The position numbers and the translations under genes are program-made. Shown here piece after piece: positions 1-11,113 of a DNA stretch of 64,000 nucleotides. Each line of letters begins with the position of its first letter. The first letter of the stretch is position 1. The notes beneath the pieces are model-generated. The model had not been told where the DNA came from, did no database searches, and was given only the letters and a program-made list of their open reading frames with translations. The stretch spans positions 92,139 through 156,138 of the forward strand of contig NZ_LMQW01000003.1 in the NCBI RefSeq assembly GCF_001425485.1, in the 5' to 3' direction. This DNA comes from Aureimonas sp. Leaf427. Lineage in GTDB: Bacteria; Pseudomonadota; Alphaproteobacteria; Rhizobiales; Rhizobiaceae.

Positions 1-1234
1 GGCCGATCAGCCCGTCCCGAGCCGCGAAGGCCTCGTAGTCGAAGGGCGTGTCGAAGAGCTCGCGCGGGAAGTAGGCGCCGAGCGGTCCGCCCACCTGCAC
101 GGCGCGCACCGGACGGCCCGAAGCCGTGCCGCCGCCGATCCCGTCCACGATCTCGCCGAGCGTCAGGCCGAAGGCCGTCTCGTAAAGCCCGCCATGCCGG
201 GCATTGCCGGCGATCTGCAGCGGGATCGTGCCGCGCGACCGGCCCATGCCGAAATTCTTGTAGGCCTCCGCCCCCTCGCCCATGATCACCGGCACGGAAG
301 AGAGCGTGATCACGTTGTTGATGACGGTCGGCTTGCCGAAGAGGCCCTTGTGCGCCGGCAGCGGCGGCTTGGCGCGGACCTGCCCGCGCCGGCCCTCCAG
401 GCTTTCCAGAAGCGAGGTCTCCTCGCCGCAGACATAGGCGCCGGCGCCGACGCGGATTTCCATGTCGAAGGCGCGGCCCGATCCGAGGACCGAAGCGCCG
501 AGCACGCCGGCCTGACGCGCGATGCGAACGGCTTCGTTCATGACGCGGATCGCGACCGGATATTCCGAGCGCAGATAGACGAAGCCCTTTGTCGCCTTGG
601 TCGCAAGGCCCGCGATCGCCATGCCCTCGATCAGGCAGAACGGATCGCCCTCCATGATCATGCGGTCGGCGAAGGTGCCGCTGTCGCCCTCGTCGGCATT
701 GGCGACGATGTACTTGCGCGCGTCCTCGGTCTCGAGGACGGTCTTCCACTTGATGCCGGTCGGGAAGCCCGCGCCGCCGCGTCCGCGAAGGCCGGACGCG
801 GTAACCTCGACCACGATCTCGGCCGGCTGCAGGGCCGCGGCGCGCTCCAGGCCCTTCAGCCCGCCATGCGCCCGATAGTCGTCGAGCGACAGCGGATCGG
901 TGATGCCGCAGCGCCTGAAGGTCAGGCGCGTCTGGTTCGCCAGGAAGGGCATGTCCTCCGGCCGGCCCAGACGTTTCTCATGCGCCTTGCCGTCCAGGAA
1001 GCCCGCCTTGAACAGCCCGGCCACGTCCTCCGGCTCGATCGGCCCGTAGGCGATGCGCCCCTCCGGCGTCTCGACCTCGATCATCGGCTCCAGCCAGGCC
1101 AAGCCGCGCGAGCCGTTGCGCACGACGGCGACGTCGAGCCCTTTGTGAGCGGCGGTCTGGCGGATGTCCTCGGCGATCTCGTCAGCCCCGCAGGCGACGG
1201 CGAAACTGTCGAGCGGAACGAAGATGCGGATCAC
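1..1234 (-). CDS. fdsB: NAD-dependent formate dehydrogenase beta subunit FdsB (partial, C-terminus off window)
   Basis: Carries FMN and NADH sites and passes electrons from formate oxidation to NAD+ in the cytoplasmic Fds complex. The translation starts VIRIFVPLDSF, has a degenerate thioredoxin-like N-terminus, then the NuoF-type glycine-rich nucleotide motif (GLRGRGGAGFPTG) and the GAGAYVCGEETSLLESLEG FMN region. About 411 codons are present. Family members are near 515 residues, so the C-terminal 4Fe-4S cysteine cluster lies outside the window. The GTG start overlaps the fdsG stop in a GTGA tetranucleotide, which indicates translational coupling. NuoF of complex I is the alternative, but the short NuoE-like partner and the adjacent LysR gene favour Fds. 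Confidence 0.93.
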   Translation of the reverse strand, partial: MIRIFVPLDSFAVACGADEIAEDIRQTAAHKGLDVAVVRNGSRGLAWLEPMIEVETPEGRIAYGPIEPEDVAGLFKAGFLDGKAHEKRLGRPEDMPFLANQTRLTFRRCGITDPLSLDDYRAHGGLKGLERAAALQPAEIVVEVTASGLRGRGGAGFPTGIKWKTVLETEDARKYIVANADEGDSGTFADRMIMEGDPFCLIEGMAIAGLATKATKGFVYLRSEYPVAIRVMNEAVRIARQAGVLGASVLGSGRAFDMEIRVGAGAYVCGEETSLLESLEGRRGQVRAKPPLPAHKGLFGKPTVINNVITLSSVPVIMGEGAEAYKNFGMGRSRGTIPLQIAGNARHGGLYETAFGLTLGEIVDGIGGGTASGRPVRAVQVGGPLGAYFPRELFDTPFDYEAFAARDGLIG

Positions 1235-1707
1235 AGCCGGATCTCCTCGGCAAGGGCCGCGACCTTGTCGGGCGTCAGCCGGCCGACGATGCGACCATGG
1301 TCGATCATGGCGGAGGGGCCGGCGGCGCAGAGCCCGAGGCAGTAGACCGCCTCCAGCGTCACGCGCCCGTCCGCCGTGGTTTCGCCGAAGGCGATGCCGA
1401 GCGCGCGTTCGGCGGCGTCCGCCACCGCGTCCGAGCCGCGCGACTGGCAGGCCTCGGCGCGGCAGACCTTCAGCACATGGCGCCCATGCGGCTCGGCCTT
1501 GTAGTCGTGGTAGAAGGAGACGACGCCGTAGACCTCGGCACGCGACAGGTTCAGCGCCGCGGAAATCTGCCGCACCGCCGCCTCGCCGACGAAGCCGAAC
1601 CGCGCCTGGAGCGCGTTGAGGATCGGCAGCAGCGGACCTTCGAGATCCTTGTGCTCCTCGATGATCTCGGCAGCGTCCTCGGCGTCGAATGCCACATGCA
1701 GAGTCAA
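1231..1707 (-). CDS. fdsG: NAD-dependent formate dehydrogenase gamma subunit FdsG
   Basis: NuoE-like 2Fe-2S subunit of the soluble formate dehydrogenase, expected to relay electrons next to FdsB. The four cluster ligands are visible as CRAEAC and CLGLC in the C-terminal thioredoxin-like half. I place the start at a TTG giving TLHVAFDAEDA, because GGGGAGG sits six bases upstream; this gives 158 residues, the usual family size. The frame stays open upstream to 1782, but that extension has no family-like sequence. It is co-transcribed with fdsB through a 4-base overlap. The LysR gene lies upstream on the same strand. Confidence 0.93.
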   Translation of the reverse strand: MTLHVAFDAEDAAEIIEEHKDLEGPLLPILNALQARFGFVGEAAVRQISAALNLSRAEVYGVVSFYHDYKAEPHGRHVLKVCRAEACQSRGSDAVADAAERALGIAFGETTADGRVTLEAVYCLGLCAAGPSAMIDHGRIVGRLTPDKVAALAEEIRL

Positions 1708-1809
1708 GCTCGGCCTCCCCGGCGGTTTTTGGAACCGTTTCAAACCAGAGGACACCTGTCTCACGCAAAGATCAATGCGCAACCTTCGTCCAACGATAGA
1801 GGATTTCTA

Positions 1810-2694
1810 TCAAGAGAGAAGCGCCGCGTCCGTCTCCTTCCAGAAGGCCTCGACCAGCGGCGGGCGCGGATGACGGCGGGTGACGACGAGGCCGATCGTG
1901 TAGCTCGCATCCGGCTCGGTGATGGCAATGGCCCGCATCGGCTCGCCGAAGCCGAGGATTTCGGCCGATCGGAAGGGCATGATCGTGGCGAAGCGTCCCG
2001 TGCGCACATGGGCGATCAGCGCGATCATCGAATTGGATTCCAGGACCGTGCGGAAGGGCTGGCCGTCCCGGCCGAGAAGGCCGTTCAGGATCTTGCGGTT
2101 CTGCATCGTGGCCGAGAGAAGGCAGAGCGGGATCGAGGCGGCCTCGGCCCAGGTGACGCGCGCCGCATCCGCGAAGGGATTGCCCGCCGTCGTCACGAGA
2201 CAGTAGCGCTCCTCGTAGAGCGCCCGCGTCTCCAGCCGCGCCAGCCGGTCGTCGTCGAGATAGGTGATGCCGAGATCGATGGCGAAATCTTCCAGGCCCG
2301 TCACGATCTCCGAGGAGGTGCGCGACTGGATCTCGAAGGTGACGCCCGGATGCTTCTCGAAGAAGGGCGTCGTCAGGCGCGAGACGACGGCGAGCGCGGT
2401 CGGAATGACGGCGATGCGCAGGTGCCCGGACAGGCCGAGCCGGACCGCGCGGATCTCGTCCTGCATGGTGCGCACGTCGTCGACGATGCGCCGGGCCCAG
2501 CTCAGGACCCGGATGCCCTCCTCGGTCAGCCCCTGGAAGCGCGAGCCGCGATTGACCAGCGTCACGCCGAGCCGCTCCTCCAATTGGCGGATGCCGGCGG
2601 AGAGAGTCGGCTGCGTCACGCCCAGCCGCTCGGCCGCGCGCCCGAAATGGCGTTCGGCGGCAAGCGCTATGAAGTAGTCGAGCTTGTCGATCAT
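1810..2694 (-). CDS. LysR-family transcriptional regulator of the formate dehydrogenase genes
   Basis: A 294-residue LysR protein. The N-terminal winged helix-turn-helix (about residues 1-60) reads MIDKLDYFIALAAERHFGRAA and continues into the typical TLSAGIRQLEERLG recognition region; the rest is the periplasmic-binding-protein-like effector domain. It lies about 100 bases upstream of fdsG on the same strand, the position such regulators occupy beside fds operons in rhizobia and methylotrophs. Control of fds is therefore the natural inference, with formate or a related one-carbon signal as possible effector. It is divergent from ribBX with a 105-base gap. Confidence 0.88.
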   Translation of the reverse strand: MIDKLDYFIALAAERHFGRAAERLGVTQPTLSAGIRQLEERLGVTLVNRGSRFQGLTEEGIRVLSWARRIVDDVRTMQDEIRAVRLGLSGHLRIAVIPTALAVVSRLTTPFFEKHPGVTFEIQSRTSSEIVTGLEDFAIDLGITYLDDDRLARLETRALYEERYCLVTTAGNPFADAARVTWAEAASIPLCLLSATMQNRKILNGLLGRDGQPFRTVLESNSMIALIAHVRTGRFATIMPFRSAEILGFGEPMRAIAITEPDASYTIGLVVTRRHPRPPLVEAFWKETDAALLS

Positions 2695-2799
2695 GGGCGC
2701 ATTTCTAGCATGAACGGGCCTTTCACCACCCCGGCGATTGATTCAAGGGTCGCCACGGGACTAAGGACTGCGGCAGCGGGAGGCACCCCGGGGGCGGAC

Positions 2800-3930
2800 A
2801 TGACCATGGAACTCGACAGCATCGAAGACGCGATCGCGGCCATCGCGGCGGGCGAACTCGTGGTCGTGGTGGACGACACCGACCGCGAGAACGAGGGCGA
2901 TCTCATCATGGCCGCCGCCAAGGCGACGCCGGAGAAGATGGCCTTCATGATCCGCCACACGAGCGGCATCATCTGCGTGCCGATGACGGCCGACCGCGCG
3001 GAGAAGCTGAACCTGCCGCCCATGGTCGCCAACAACATCGACCCGATGCGCACCGCCTTCACCGTCTCGGTCGACTACAGGGTCGGAATGACGACGGGCA
3101 TCTCGGCCGAAGAGCGCACCAACACGGTGCGCGCGCTCGCCAACGACAATTGCACCGGCGGCGACTTCATCAAGCCCGGCCACATCTTTCCGCTGATCGC
3201 GCGAGCCGGCGGCGTCCTCACGCGCTCCGGCCACACCGAAGCCGGCTGCGATCTGGCGCAACTGGCGGGCCTGGAACCGCTCGGCGTCCTCGCCGAGGTC
3301 GTCAACGACGACGGCACGGTCAAGCGCATGGCGGAGCTGATCCCCTTCGCCCGCGAGCATGGGCTGAAGATCGTCTCGATCGAGGATCTCATCTCCTACC
3401 GCATCCGGCGCGAATCCTTCGTCACCTGCGTGCGCGAGGAGAAGACGACCGTGCGCGGCGTCGATGGCGTCGTGCGCATCTACGAGACGCCCTTCGACGA
3501 CATGCAGCACGTCGTCGCCGTCTTCGGGGACGTGAAGGGCCGCGAACGGGTGCCGACGCGCATCCATCGCGAGCAGCCGGTGGTCGATCTCTTCGGCTCG
3601 GGCGGCGCCAAGTCCTGGGTCGAGATCGCGCTGGAGCGGCTGAAGGTCGAGGGCCACGGCGTCCTCATGCTGCTGCGCCAGCCCCATGTCGACGACTTCG
3701 AGACCAAGACGACGCCGCTCGCCGACGCCGAGGAAGGCCCGCGCGACGGCGAGCGCCATGTGAGCGCGCAGAAGCGCATGCAGCGCTGGCGCGAGGTCGG
3801 CATCGGCGCGCAGATCCTGCGCGATCTCGACGTCCGCTCGATCTCCGTCCTCGCCACGCACGAGCGCTCCTATGTCGGCCTCACCGGCTTCGGCATCGAG
3901 GTGGCCGGCACGATCCTCGTGGAGGATTGA
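2800..3930 (+). CDS. ribB: RibBX: 3,4-dihydroxy-2-butanone-4-phosphate synthase with degenerate GTP cyclohydrolase II domain
   Basis: The N-terminal half is DHBP synthase, which converts ribulose 5-phosphate to the four-carbon riboflavin precursor; the acidic loop DDTDRENEGDLIMAA and RSGHTEAGCDLA are intact. The C-terminal half has the GTP cyclohydrolase II fold, but the zinc motif has lost its cysteines: where active enzymes read SECLTGDVFGSxRCDCG this protein reads REQPVVDLFGSGGAKS. It is therefore a RibBX-type fusion in which only the RibB half should be catalytic. ATG 2800 follows a GGGCGG stretch; ATG 2806 is an alternative. The frame is open far upstream, but that stretch is antisense to the LysR and fds genes. 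No FMN riboswitch precedes it. Confidence 0.92.
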   Translation: MTMELDSIEDAIAAIAAGELVVVVDDTDRENEGDLIMAAAKATPEKMAFMIRHTSGIICVPMTADRAEKLNLPPMVANNIDPMRTAFTVSVDYRVGMTTGISAEERTNTVRALANDNCTGGDFIKPGHIFPLIARAGGVLTRSGHTEAGCDLAQLAGLEPLGVLAEVVNDDGTVKRMAELIPFAREHGLKIVSIEDLISYRIRRESFVTCVREEKTTVRGVDGVVRIYETPFDDMQHVVAVFGDVKGRERVPTRIHREQPVVDLFGSGGAKSWVEIALERLKVEGHGVLMLLRQPHVDDFETKTTPLADAEEGPRDGERHVSAQKRMQRWREVGIGAQILRDLDVRSISVLATHERSYVGLTGFGIEVAGTILVED

Positions 3931-4781
3931 GCGACCGGGCTCTGCGCCGCGACGACCATCCGGCCGCCGCCGGCGCCGGATCGGCGCTGCCGGTCCTCCT
4001 CGTCCACGGCGCGGTTCAGACGCGCGCCGTCTGGGCGGCGCAGGTCGAGGCGCTCGCCGGCTCGCGCCGCATCGTCGTGCCCGACCTTGCCGGACATGGC
4101 GAGACGCCGCTCGGAGAGGCTCCGCTCACCATCGGCGGCATGGCCGAGGACGTGCTCCGACTGATGGACGATCTCGGCCTCGAGCGCGCCGCCGTCTGCG
4201 GCGTGTCGCTCGGCGGCATGGTGGCGCTGGACATGGCCGCGCGGGCGCCCGAGCGGATCGCGGGCCTCGTCCTCGCCAACACGCCGCGCTCCCTCACCGC
4301 CCTTCCCTGGCTTCGCAAGAGCCTCGCCGCGCTCGATCCGCAGCGGCTTCTCTTTCCGATCTTCCGCCTCATCGGGCGCGAGCGCAGCGCCCGGGCGGGC
4401 CTCGCCCTCGCCCGCGTCCTCGTCGGGCCGCAATGGGTCGGCCGGACGGCACGGCACCACTTCATCAAGGGCTTCGCCACCATGCCGGACGAGGCGATCG
4501 TCGCGACCTACGGCGCGATCGTCGATTACCACCCCGTCGATCCCGCCCGCATCCGCTGCCCGACGCTCGTCGTGGAGGGCGCCGAGGATGCCGGCTCCAT
4601 CCGCAGCCAGGGGCGCGACCTCGCCGGACGGCTCCGGCGGGCCCGCCGCATCGTGCTCGACGTCGGCCATGTCGCGCAGCTCGACGATCCCGCCGCCTTC
4701 AACGAGCGCCTGATCGCTTTCCTCGCATCGCTCGAGTCCGGCCCCGAAGGCGAGCCGATCGGTCGCGTCTCGTCTAATTAA
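3927..4781 (+). CDS. alpha/beta hydrolase (3-oxoadipate enol-lactonase-like)
   Basis: A 284-residue alpha/beta hydrolase. Visible are the oxyanion segment LLVHGAVQ, the nucleophile elbow GVSLGGM, a late acid region (VEGAEDAG) and the catalytic histidine in DVGHVAQL. The overall pattern resembles PcaD-type enol-lactonases, but no other protocatechuate genes are near, so the substrate is open. The first candidate start is a TTG whose last two bases lie in the ribBX stop codon (TTGA), so translation is probably coupled; the GGAGG of ribBX is only one base away, leaving the exact start uncertain. Confidence 0.82.
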   Translation: MSDRALRRDDHPAAAGAGSALPVLLVHGAVQTRAVWAAQVEALAGSRRIVVPDLAGHGETPLGEAPLTIGGMAEDVLRLMDDLGLERAAVCGVSLGGMVALDMAARAPERIAGLVLANTPRSLTALPWLRKSLAALDPQRLLFPIFRLIGRERSARAGLALARVLVGPQWVGRTARHHFIKGFATMPDEAIVATYGAIVDYHPVDPARIRCPTLVVEGAEDAGSIRSQGRDLAGRLRRARRIVLDVGHVAQLDDPAAFNERLIAFLASLESGPEGEPIGRVSSN

Positions 4782-4869
4782 AAGGGCACCCAGACGGTAA
4801 TTTAAGGCGGCCTTCAGGTTTCATCCGTCATGTTCCGCTCAAGGTTGCGGTTGGCTCGGGGGCGGAGCG

Positions 4870-7233
4870 TTGGCATCGGACAAGACGGCGGAGGCGGCGA
4901 GCGGAGGACCTGAGTCCGAAAACGGCATGTCGTACATGACGCCGACCATCGCGGTCATCCTGGCGCTCGTGGCCTTTGTGACCTTCGGCATCAACATCGG
5001 CGCGGTGGCCGTCATGGCCTCGCAGCGCAACGACATGCTCGTCCATTCCGACCGCGACATCCAGAACCTCGCCGTCCTCCTCGCCAAGCAGACCGACCGC
5101 TCCTTCCAGGCCATCGACGCGATCCAGCGCAACGTCGTCGACCACCTGTCGAGGCTCGGCCTGAACGACGCGGAAACCCTGAGCGGGCAAGGGCGCCAGC
5201 GCTACGTCCACGACATGCTCGTCGCGGATGCCGCGCCGCTGAACTTCGTGAACTGGATCTCGCTGGTCGATACGAAGGGCCGGCTCGTCTCCAGTTCCTT
5301 CGCCTTCCCCGCCCCCGAATTCGACCTGCGCCAGCGCGACTACTTCAAGGCCCTGTCCGTGAAGGGTGCCCCGGAGACCTTCGTCAGCGAACCGATCGTC
5401 AACAGCCGGACCGGACAGCCGACGATCTACCTCGCCCGGCGGCTGTCGGATGCGAAGGGCGACTTCAGCGGCATCCTCATCGCCGGGATCGCCATCGAGT
5501 CCTTCCAGCAGCTCTATCGCGGCATCGATCTCGACACGACGCGGACGATCGTCCTCGCCCGCGCCGACGGCGTCGTCCTCTCCAACCAGGGAAAGAGCGA
5601 GGGCGAGCCGGACGCGGCTTCGATCGTCGACTATTACGGCGCGCTGGCGAAAAAGCAGCAAAGCTCCGGCATGGTGCCGATGAGCGAGGATGGCGCCCCC
5701 TACAGGACGGCGACGGCGAGCCTCGAAGCCTACCCGGTCCTCGTCATGGCGCAGTACGACGTCGGCCTGGTGCTCGGCGACTGGTACAACCGGGCGCTCT
5801 TCGTCGCCGCCCTCGTGATCCTCGTCGATCTCAGCGTGCTCGTCGCCGGCATGCTCGGCTTCCACCACCTGCGCCAGAGCCGACGGGCGGGCGAGGCCGA
5901 GCGGCATTCGGCGCGTCACGACATCCTGACGGGCCTGCCCAACCGCGCCCATTTCCAGGAGGCGCTGGACGAAGCACTCGCCGAGGCCGACGATGTTCCC
6001 TTCGGCCTCGTCCTCATCGACCTCGACAACTTCAAGGAGGTGAACGACAACCAGGGCCACCAGGCCGGAGACCTGCTCCTGAAGCTCGTTTCCGCGCGGC
6101 TGAGAGGCTGCCTCGGCCCCTCCGACACGCTGGCGCGCCTCGGCGGCGACGAGTTCGCCATTATCCAGCGCGGCATCAAGGGCCGCGAAGACGTCGAGCG
6201 TCTTGCCGCGGCCGCGCTCGCCACGTTCCACGCCTCCTTCCCGATCCGGGAGCGTCAGGTCAATGTCGGCGCGAGCTTCGGCATCGCGCTCGGCGCGGCC
6301 AACGAGGGCGCCGATCTTCTCTTCGACCACGCCGACATGGCGCTCTACCAATCCAAGGCGCTCGGCCGTGGCACGATCCGCTTCTTCTCGGCCGAGCTTC
6401 AGGCGGAAAAGGTCGAGCGCAAGACGCTGGCCCAGGATCTGCAGGAAGCCGTCCTGGAGGAGACGCTGCAGCTCTACTACCAGCCGATCGTCGATCTGCG
6501 CAGCTGCCGCCTCACCGGCTTCGAGGCGCTTCTGCGCTGGCACGACCCGGTGCGCGGCCCCGTTTCGCCCTCGACCTTCATCCCCATCGCCGAGGAAACC
6601 GGCGCCATCGGGCCGCTCGGGCGCTGGGTCATGCGCGAGGCGTGCCGGCGGGCCGCGACCTGGCCGGACGACATCCGCGTGGCGGTCAATCTCTCCGCGG
6701 TCCAGATGCAGCTCTCCGACGTGGCGGCCGATGTCGAGGAGATCCTGGCCGAAACTGGCCTTGCTCCATCGCGCCTCGAAATCGAGATCACCGAGAGCGT
6801 GCTGCTCGACCACCCCTCCGCCGAGAAGACGCTCCACCGTCTCGTCGCGCTCGGCGTCTCCATCTCGCTCGACGATTTCGGCACCGGCTACTCGTCGCTG
6901 AGCTATCTCTGCAGCTTCCCCTTCGGCCGCATCAAGATCGACCGCTCCTTCGTCGCCCAGATGGTGGACAACAAGGAGGCGGCCGTGATCGTGCAGACCG
7001 TGCGCGATCTGGCCGTCCGGCTCGGCACGAAGGTCACGGCCGAGGGCATCGAGACCCATGCGCAGCTGCGCCGCCTTCAGGAGATCGGCTGCGACGCCGG
7101 CCAGGGCTACCTGATCAGCCGCCCCATGCCCGCCAAGGACGTGCTGCGCTTCACGCAGACCTTCTCGGACTCCACTCCGGTGGAGGATATCGCGCTCGAT
7201 CTCGACGAGGTCTCGCAGTCGCTCGTCGCCTGA
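4870..7233 (+). CDS. membrane sensor diguanylate cyclase/phosphodiesterase (Cache-GGDEF-EAL)
   Basis: A 787-residue cyclic-di-GMP protein. A transmembrane helix (about residues 24-50) is followed by a periplasmic Cache-like sensor domain (about 55-300, with DLRQRDYFKAL and VSEPIVNSRTGQP), a second helix (about 310-335), then GGDEF and EAL domains. The cyclase signature GGDEF is intact. The phosphodiesterase signatures EALLRW, NLSAVQ, ITESVLL and DDFGTGYSSL are also intact, so both activities are possible. TTG 4870 is the first in-frame start after GGCGGAG; ATG 4927 is an alternative that barely shortens the cytoplasmic tail. Stand-alone gene with its own 88-base leader. Confidence 0.93.
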   Translation: MASDKTAEAASGGPESENGMSYMTPTIAVILALVAFVTFGINIGAVAVMASQRNDMLVHSDRDIQNLAVLLAKQTDRSFQAIDAIQRNVVDHLSRLGLNDAETLSGQGRQRYVHDMLVADAAPLNFVNWISLVDTKGRLVSSSFAFPAPEFDLRQRDYFKALSVKGAPETFVSEPIVNSRTGQPTIYLARRLSDAKGDFSGILIAGIAIESFQQLYRGIDLDTTRTIVLARADGVVLSNQGKSEGEPDAASIVDYYGALAKKQQSSGMVPMSEDGAPYRTATASLEAYPVLVMAQYDVGLVLGDWYNRALFVAALVILVDLSVLVAGMLGFHHLRQSRRAGEAERHSARHDILTGLPNRAHFQEALDEALAEADDVPFGLVLIDLDNFKEVNDNQGHQAGDLLLKLVSARLRGCLGPSDTLARLGGDEFAIIQRGIKGREDVERLAAAALATFHASFPIRERQVNVGASFGIALGAANEGADLLFDHADMALYQSKALGRGTIRFFSAELQAEKVERKTLAQDLQEAVLEETLQLYYQPIVDLRSCRLTGFEALLRWHDPVRGPVSPSTFIPIAEETGAIGPLGRWVMREACRRAATWPDDIRVAVNLSAVQMQLSDVAADVEEILAETGLAPSRLEIEITESVLLDHPSAEKTLHRLVALGVSISLDDFGTGYSSLSYLCSFPFGRIKIDRSFVAQMVDNKEAAVIVQTVRDLAVRLGTKVTAEGIETHAQLRRLQEIGCDAGQGYLISRPMPAKDVLRFTQTFSDSTPVEDIALDLDEVSQSLVA

Positions 7234-7260
7234 CGGCCTCTCACGCCGTCTCCGTGACCA

Positions 7261-9345
<2,085 letters not shown>

Positions 9346-9596
9346 GTTCGGCGCTCCGGAAGGACGGTCGGACAGGCCCGTCGATGCCCCTCCGCCGGCT
9401 CCGGCGCAAGGCGGAAAGATCGAAGGGACGTCCGATCCGCACGGCCTCTTCGCCGGAAGAGCGGCGGAGCCGACCGCACGAAACCGCACGGATACTGGTT
9501 GCTGGCTACGAAAACGAGCCTTCTCGTCGTAACCCTTCATGCGGAACCGGCAAAAAGCCATGTTAGGGAACCTTGGGTTCCATCACGAGTCAAGCC

Positions 9597-11108
9597 ATGC
9601 CAGAGACACGCGCGATCTCCACCGAAGGCCGCATTTCGACCGGCATTCCCGGTCTCGACGACATTCTCGGCGGCGGCTTCACGGCGGATCGCCTCTATCT
9701 CGTCGAGGGCACGCCCGGCACGGGCAAGACCACGCTGTCGCTGCAGTTTCTCCTGGCGGGCGTGGAGGCCGGCGAGAGCGGGCTCTACATCACCCTGTCC
9801 GAGACCGCCGAAGAGCTGCGCGCCGTGGCCGCGACACATGGCTGGACGCTCGACGCGCTGTCGATCTTCGAGCTCGTGGGCGAGGAGGGCCTCGATCCCG
9901 ACGCCGAGCAGTCGATCCTGCACCCGTCCGAGATCGAACTCGGCGAGACGACCAAGGGCGTCATGCGCATGGTCGAGGAGATGCGCCCGCGCCGCGTCGT
10001 CTTCGACAGCCTGTCCGAACTCCGGCTGCTCGCCCAGAACCCGCTGCGCTATCGTCGGCAGATCCTGACGCTGAAACAGTTCTTCGCCAGCCGGCGCTGC
10101 ACGGTCCTCATGCTGGACGACCGCACCTCCGAGGCCAACGATCTCCAGCTCCATTCGATCGCCCACGGCGTAATCTCGCTGGAGCAGGCGGCGCGCGACT
10201 TCGGCTCCGAGCGGCGGCGCCTGCGGGTCATGAAGATGCGCGGGATCAAGTTCCGCGGCGGCTATCACGACTTCAATCTCGACACGGGCGGCCTGACCGT
10301 CTTCCCGCGTCTCGTCGCGGCCGAGCACCATCTCGCCTTCGACGCGAGCCCGGTATCTACCGGCAACACGGGGCTCGACGCCCTTCTCGGCGGGGGCCTC
10401 GCGCCCGGAACGAACACGCTCCTCTCCGGCCCGTCCGGCGTCGGCAAGACGACGACCGCCATCCGCTGCATGATGGCCGCTCTCGAGCGCGGCGAAACCG
10501 CGACCTACTTCCTCTTCGACGAGGGGCTGGGCACGCTTCTGTCGAGATCGACCACGCTCGGCATGGACATCCGGCCCTTCATCGACAGCGGCCAGCTCTC
10601 GCTCCAGCAGATCGATCCGGCCGAACTGTCGCCCGGCGAGTTCACGAGCCGCGTGCGCAAGGCCGTGGAGGAGAAGGGCTCTCGCTTCCTCGTGATCGAC
10701 AGTCTCAACGCCTATCTCCATGCCATGCCCGGGGAGCAGTTCCTGATCCTCCAGATGCACGAGATCCTGACCTATCTCAGCCAGCAGGGCGTGACCGCGA
10801 TCCTCGTCCTCGGGCAGCACGGGCTCGTCGGCGACATGCGCTCGGACGTCGATCTCAGCTATCTCAGCGACGCCATCCTCCTCTTCCGCTTCTTCGAGGC
10901 GCACGGAGAGGTGCGCACGGCCGTCTCGGTGGTGAAGAGCCGGACGAGTGCGCACGAGAGAACGATCCGCGAGTTCCGTCTCGGGCAGAACGGCCTTGCC
11001 GTCGGCGAGGCATTGCACGACTTCGAGGGTGTCCTGACCGGCCTTCCGTCCTACAAAGGCATCATGAGAATGCTGAACGACGGCGATACGGGCAGCCGGA
11101 CGGAGTAG
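9597..11108 (+). CDS. KaiC-like double RecA-domain ATPase
   Basis: About 503 residues with two tandem KaiC/RecA domains. The first has Walker A GTPGTGKTT (near residue 38), acidic SETAEE and Walker B RRVVFDSLSE; the second has Walker A GPSGVGKTT, FDEGLG and FLVIDSLN. At the place of the cyanobacterial phosphosites S431/T432 the protein reads LSYLSDAILL, so the serine is kept and the threonine is tyrosine. No kaiA or kaiB is nearby, so this is a KaiC-family signalling or stress ATPase rather than a proven clock. ATG 9597 gives PETRAISTEG; an upstream in-frame start at 9573 is possible. The kinase gene starts five bases downstream, so they form one operon. Confidence 0.9.
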   Translation: MPETRAISTEGRISTGIPGLDDILGGGFTADRLYLVEGTPGTGKTTLSLQFLLAGVEAGESGLYITLSETAEELRAVAATHGWTLDALSIFELVGEEGLDPDAEQSILHPSEIELGETTKGVMRMVEEMRPRRVVFDSLSELRLLAQNPLRYRRQILTLKQFFASRRCTVLMLDDRTSEANDLQLHSIAHGVISLEQAARDFGSERRRLRVMKMRGIKFRGGYHDFNLDTGGLTVFPRLVAAEHHLAFDASPVSTGNTGLDALLGGGLAPGTNTLLSGPSGVGKTTTAIRCMMAALERGETATYFLFDEGLGTLLSRSTTLGMDIRPFIDSGQLSLQQIDPAELSPGEFTSRVRKAVEEKGSRFLVIDSLNAYLHAMPGEQFLILQMHEILTYLSQQGVTAILVLGQHGLVGDMRSDVDLSYLSDAILLFRFFEAHGEVRTAVSVVKSRTSAHERTIREFRLGQNGLAVGEALHDFEGVLTGLPSYKGIMRMLNDGDTGSRTE

Positions 11109-11113
11109 ACGGG

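Noticed and set aside
1297..2799. Very long open frame running upstream of ribBX
   Set aside because: It is antisense to fdsG and the LysR gene and has no family-like sequence. High GC leaves many frames open; the real start is near 2800.
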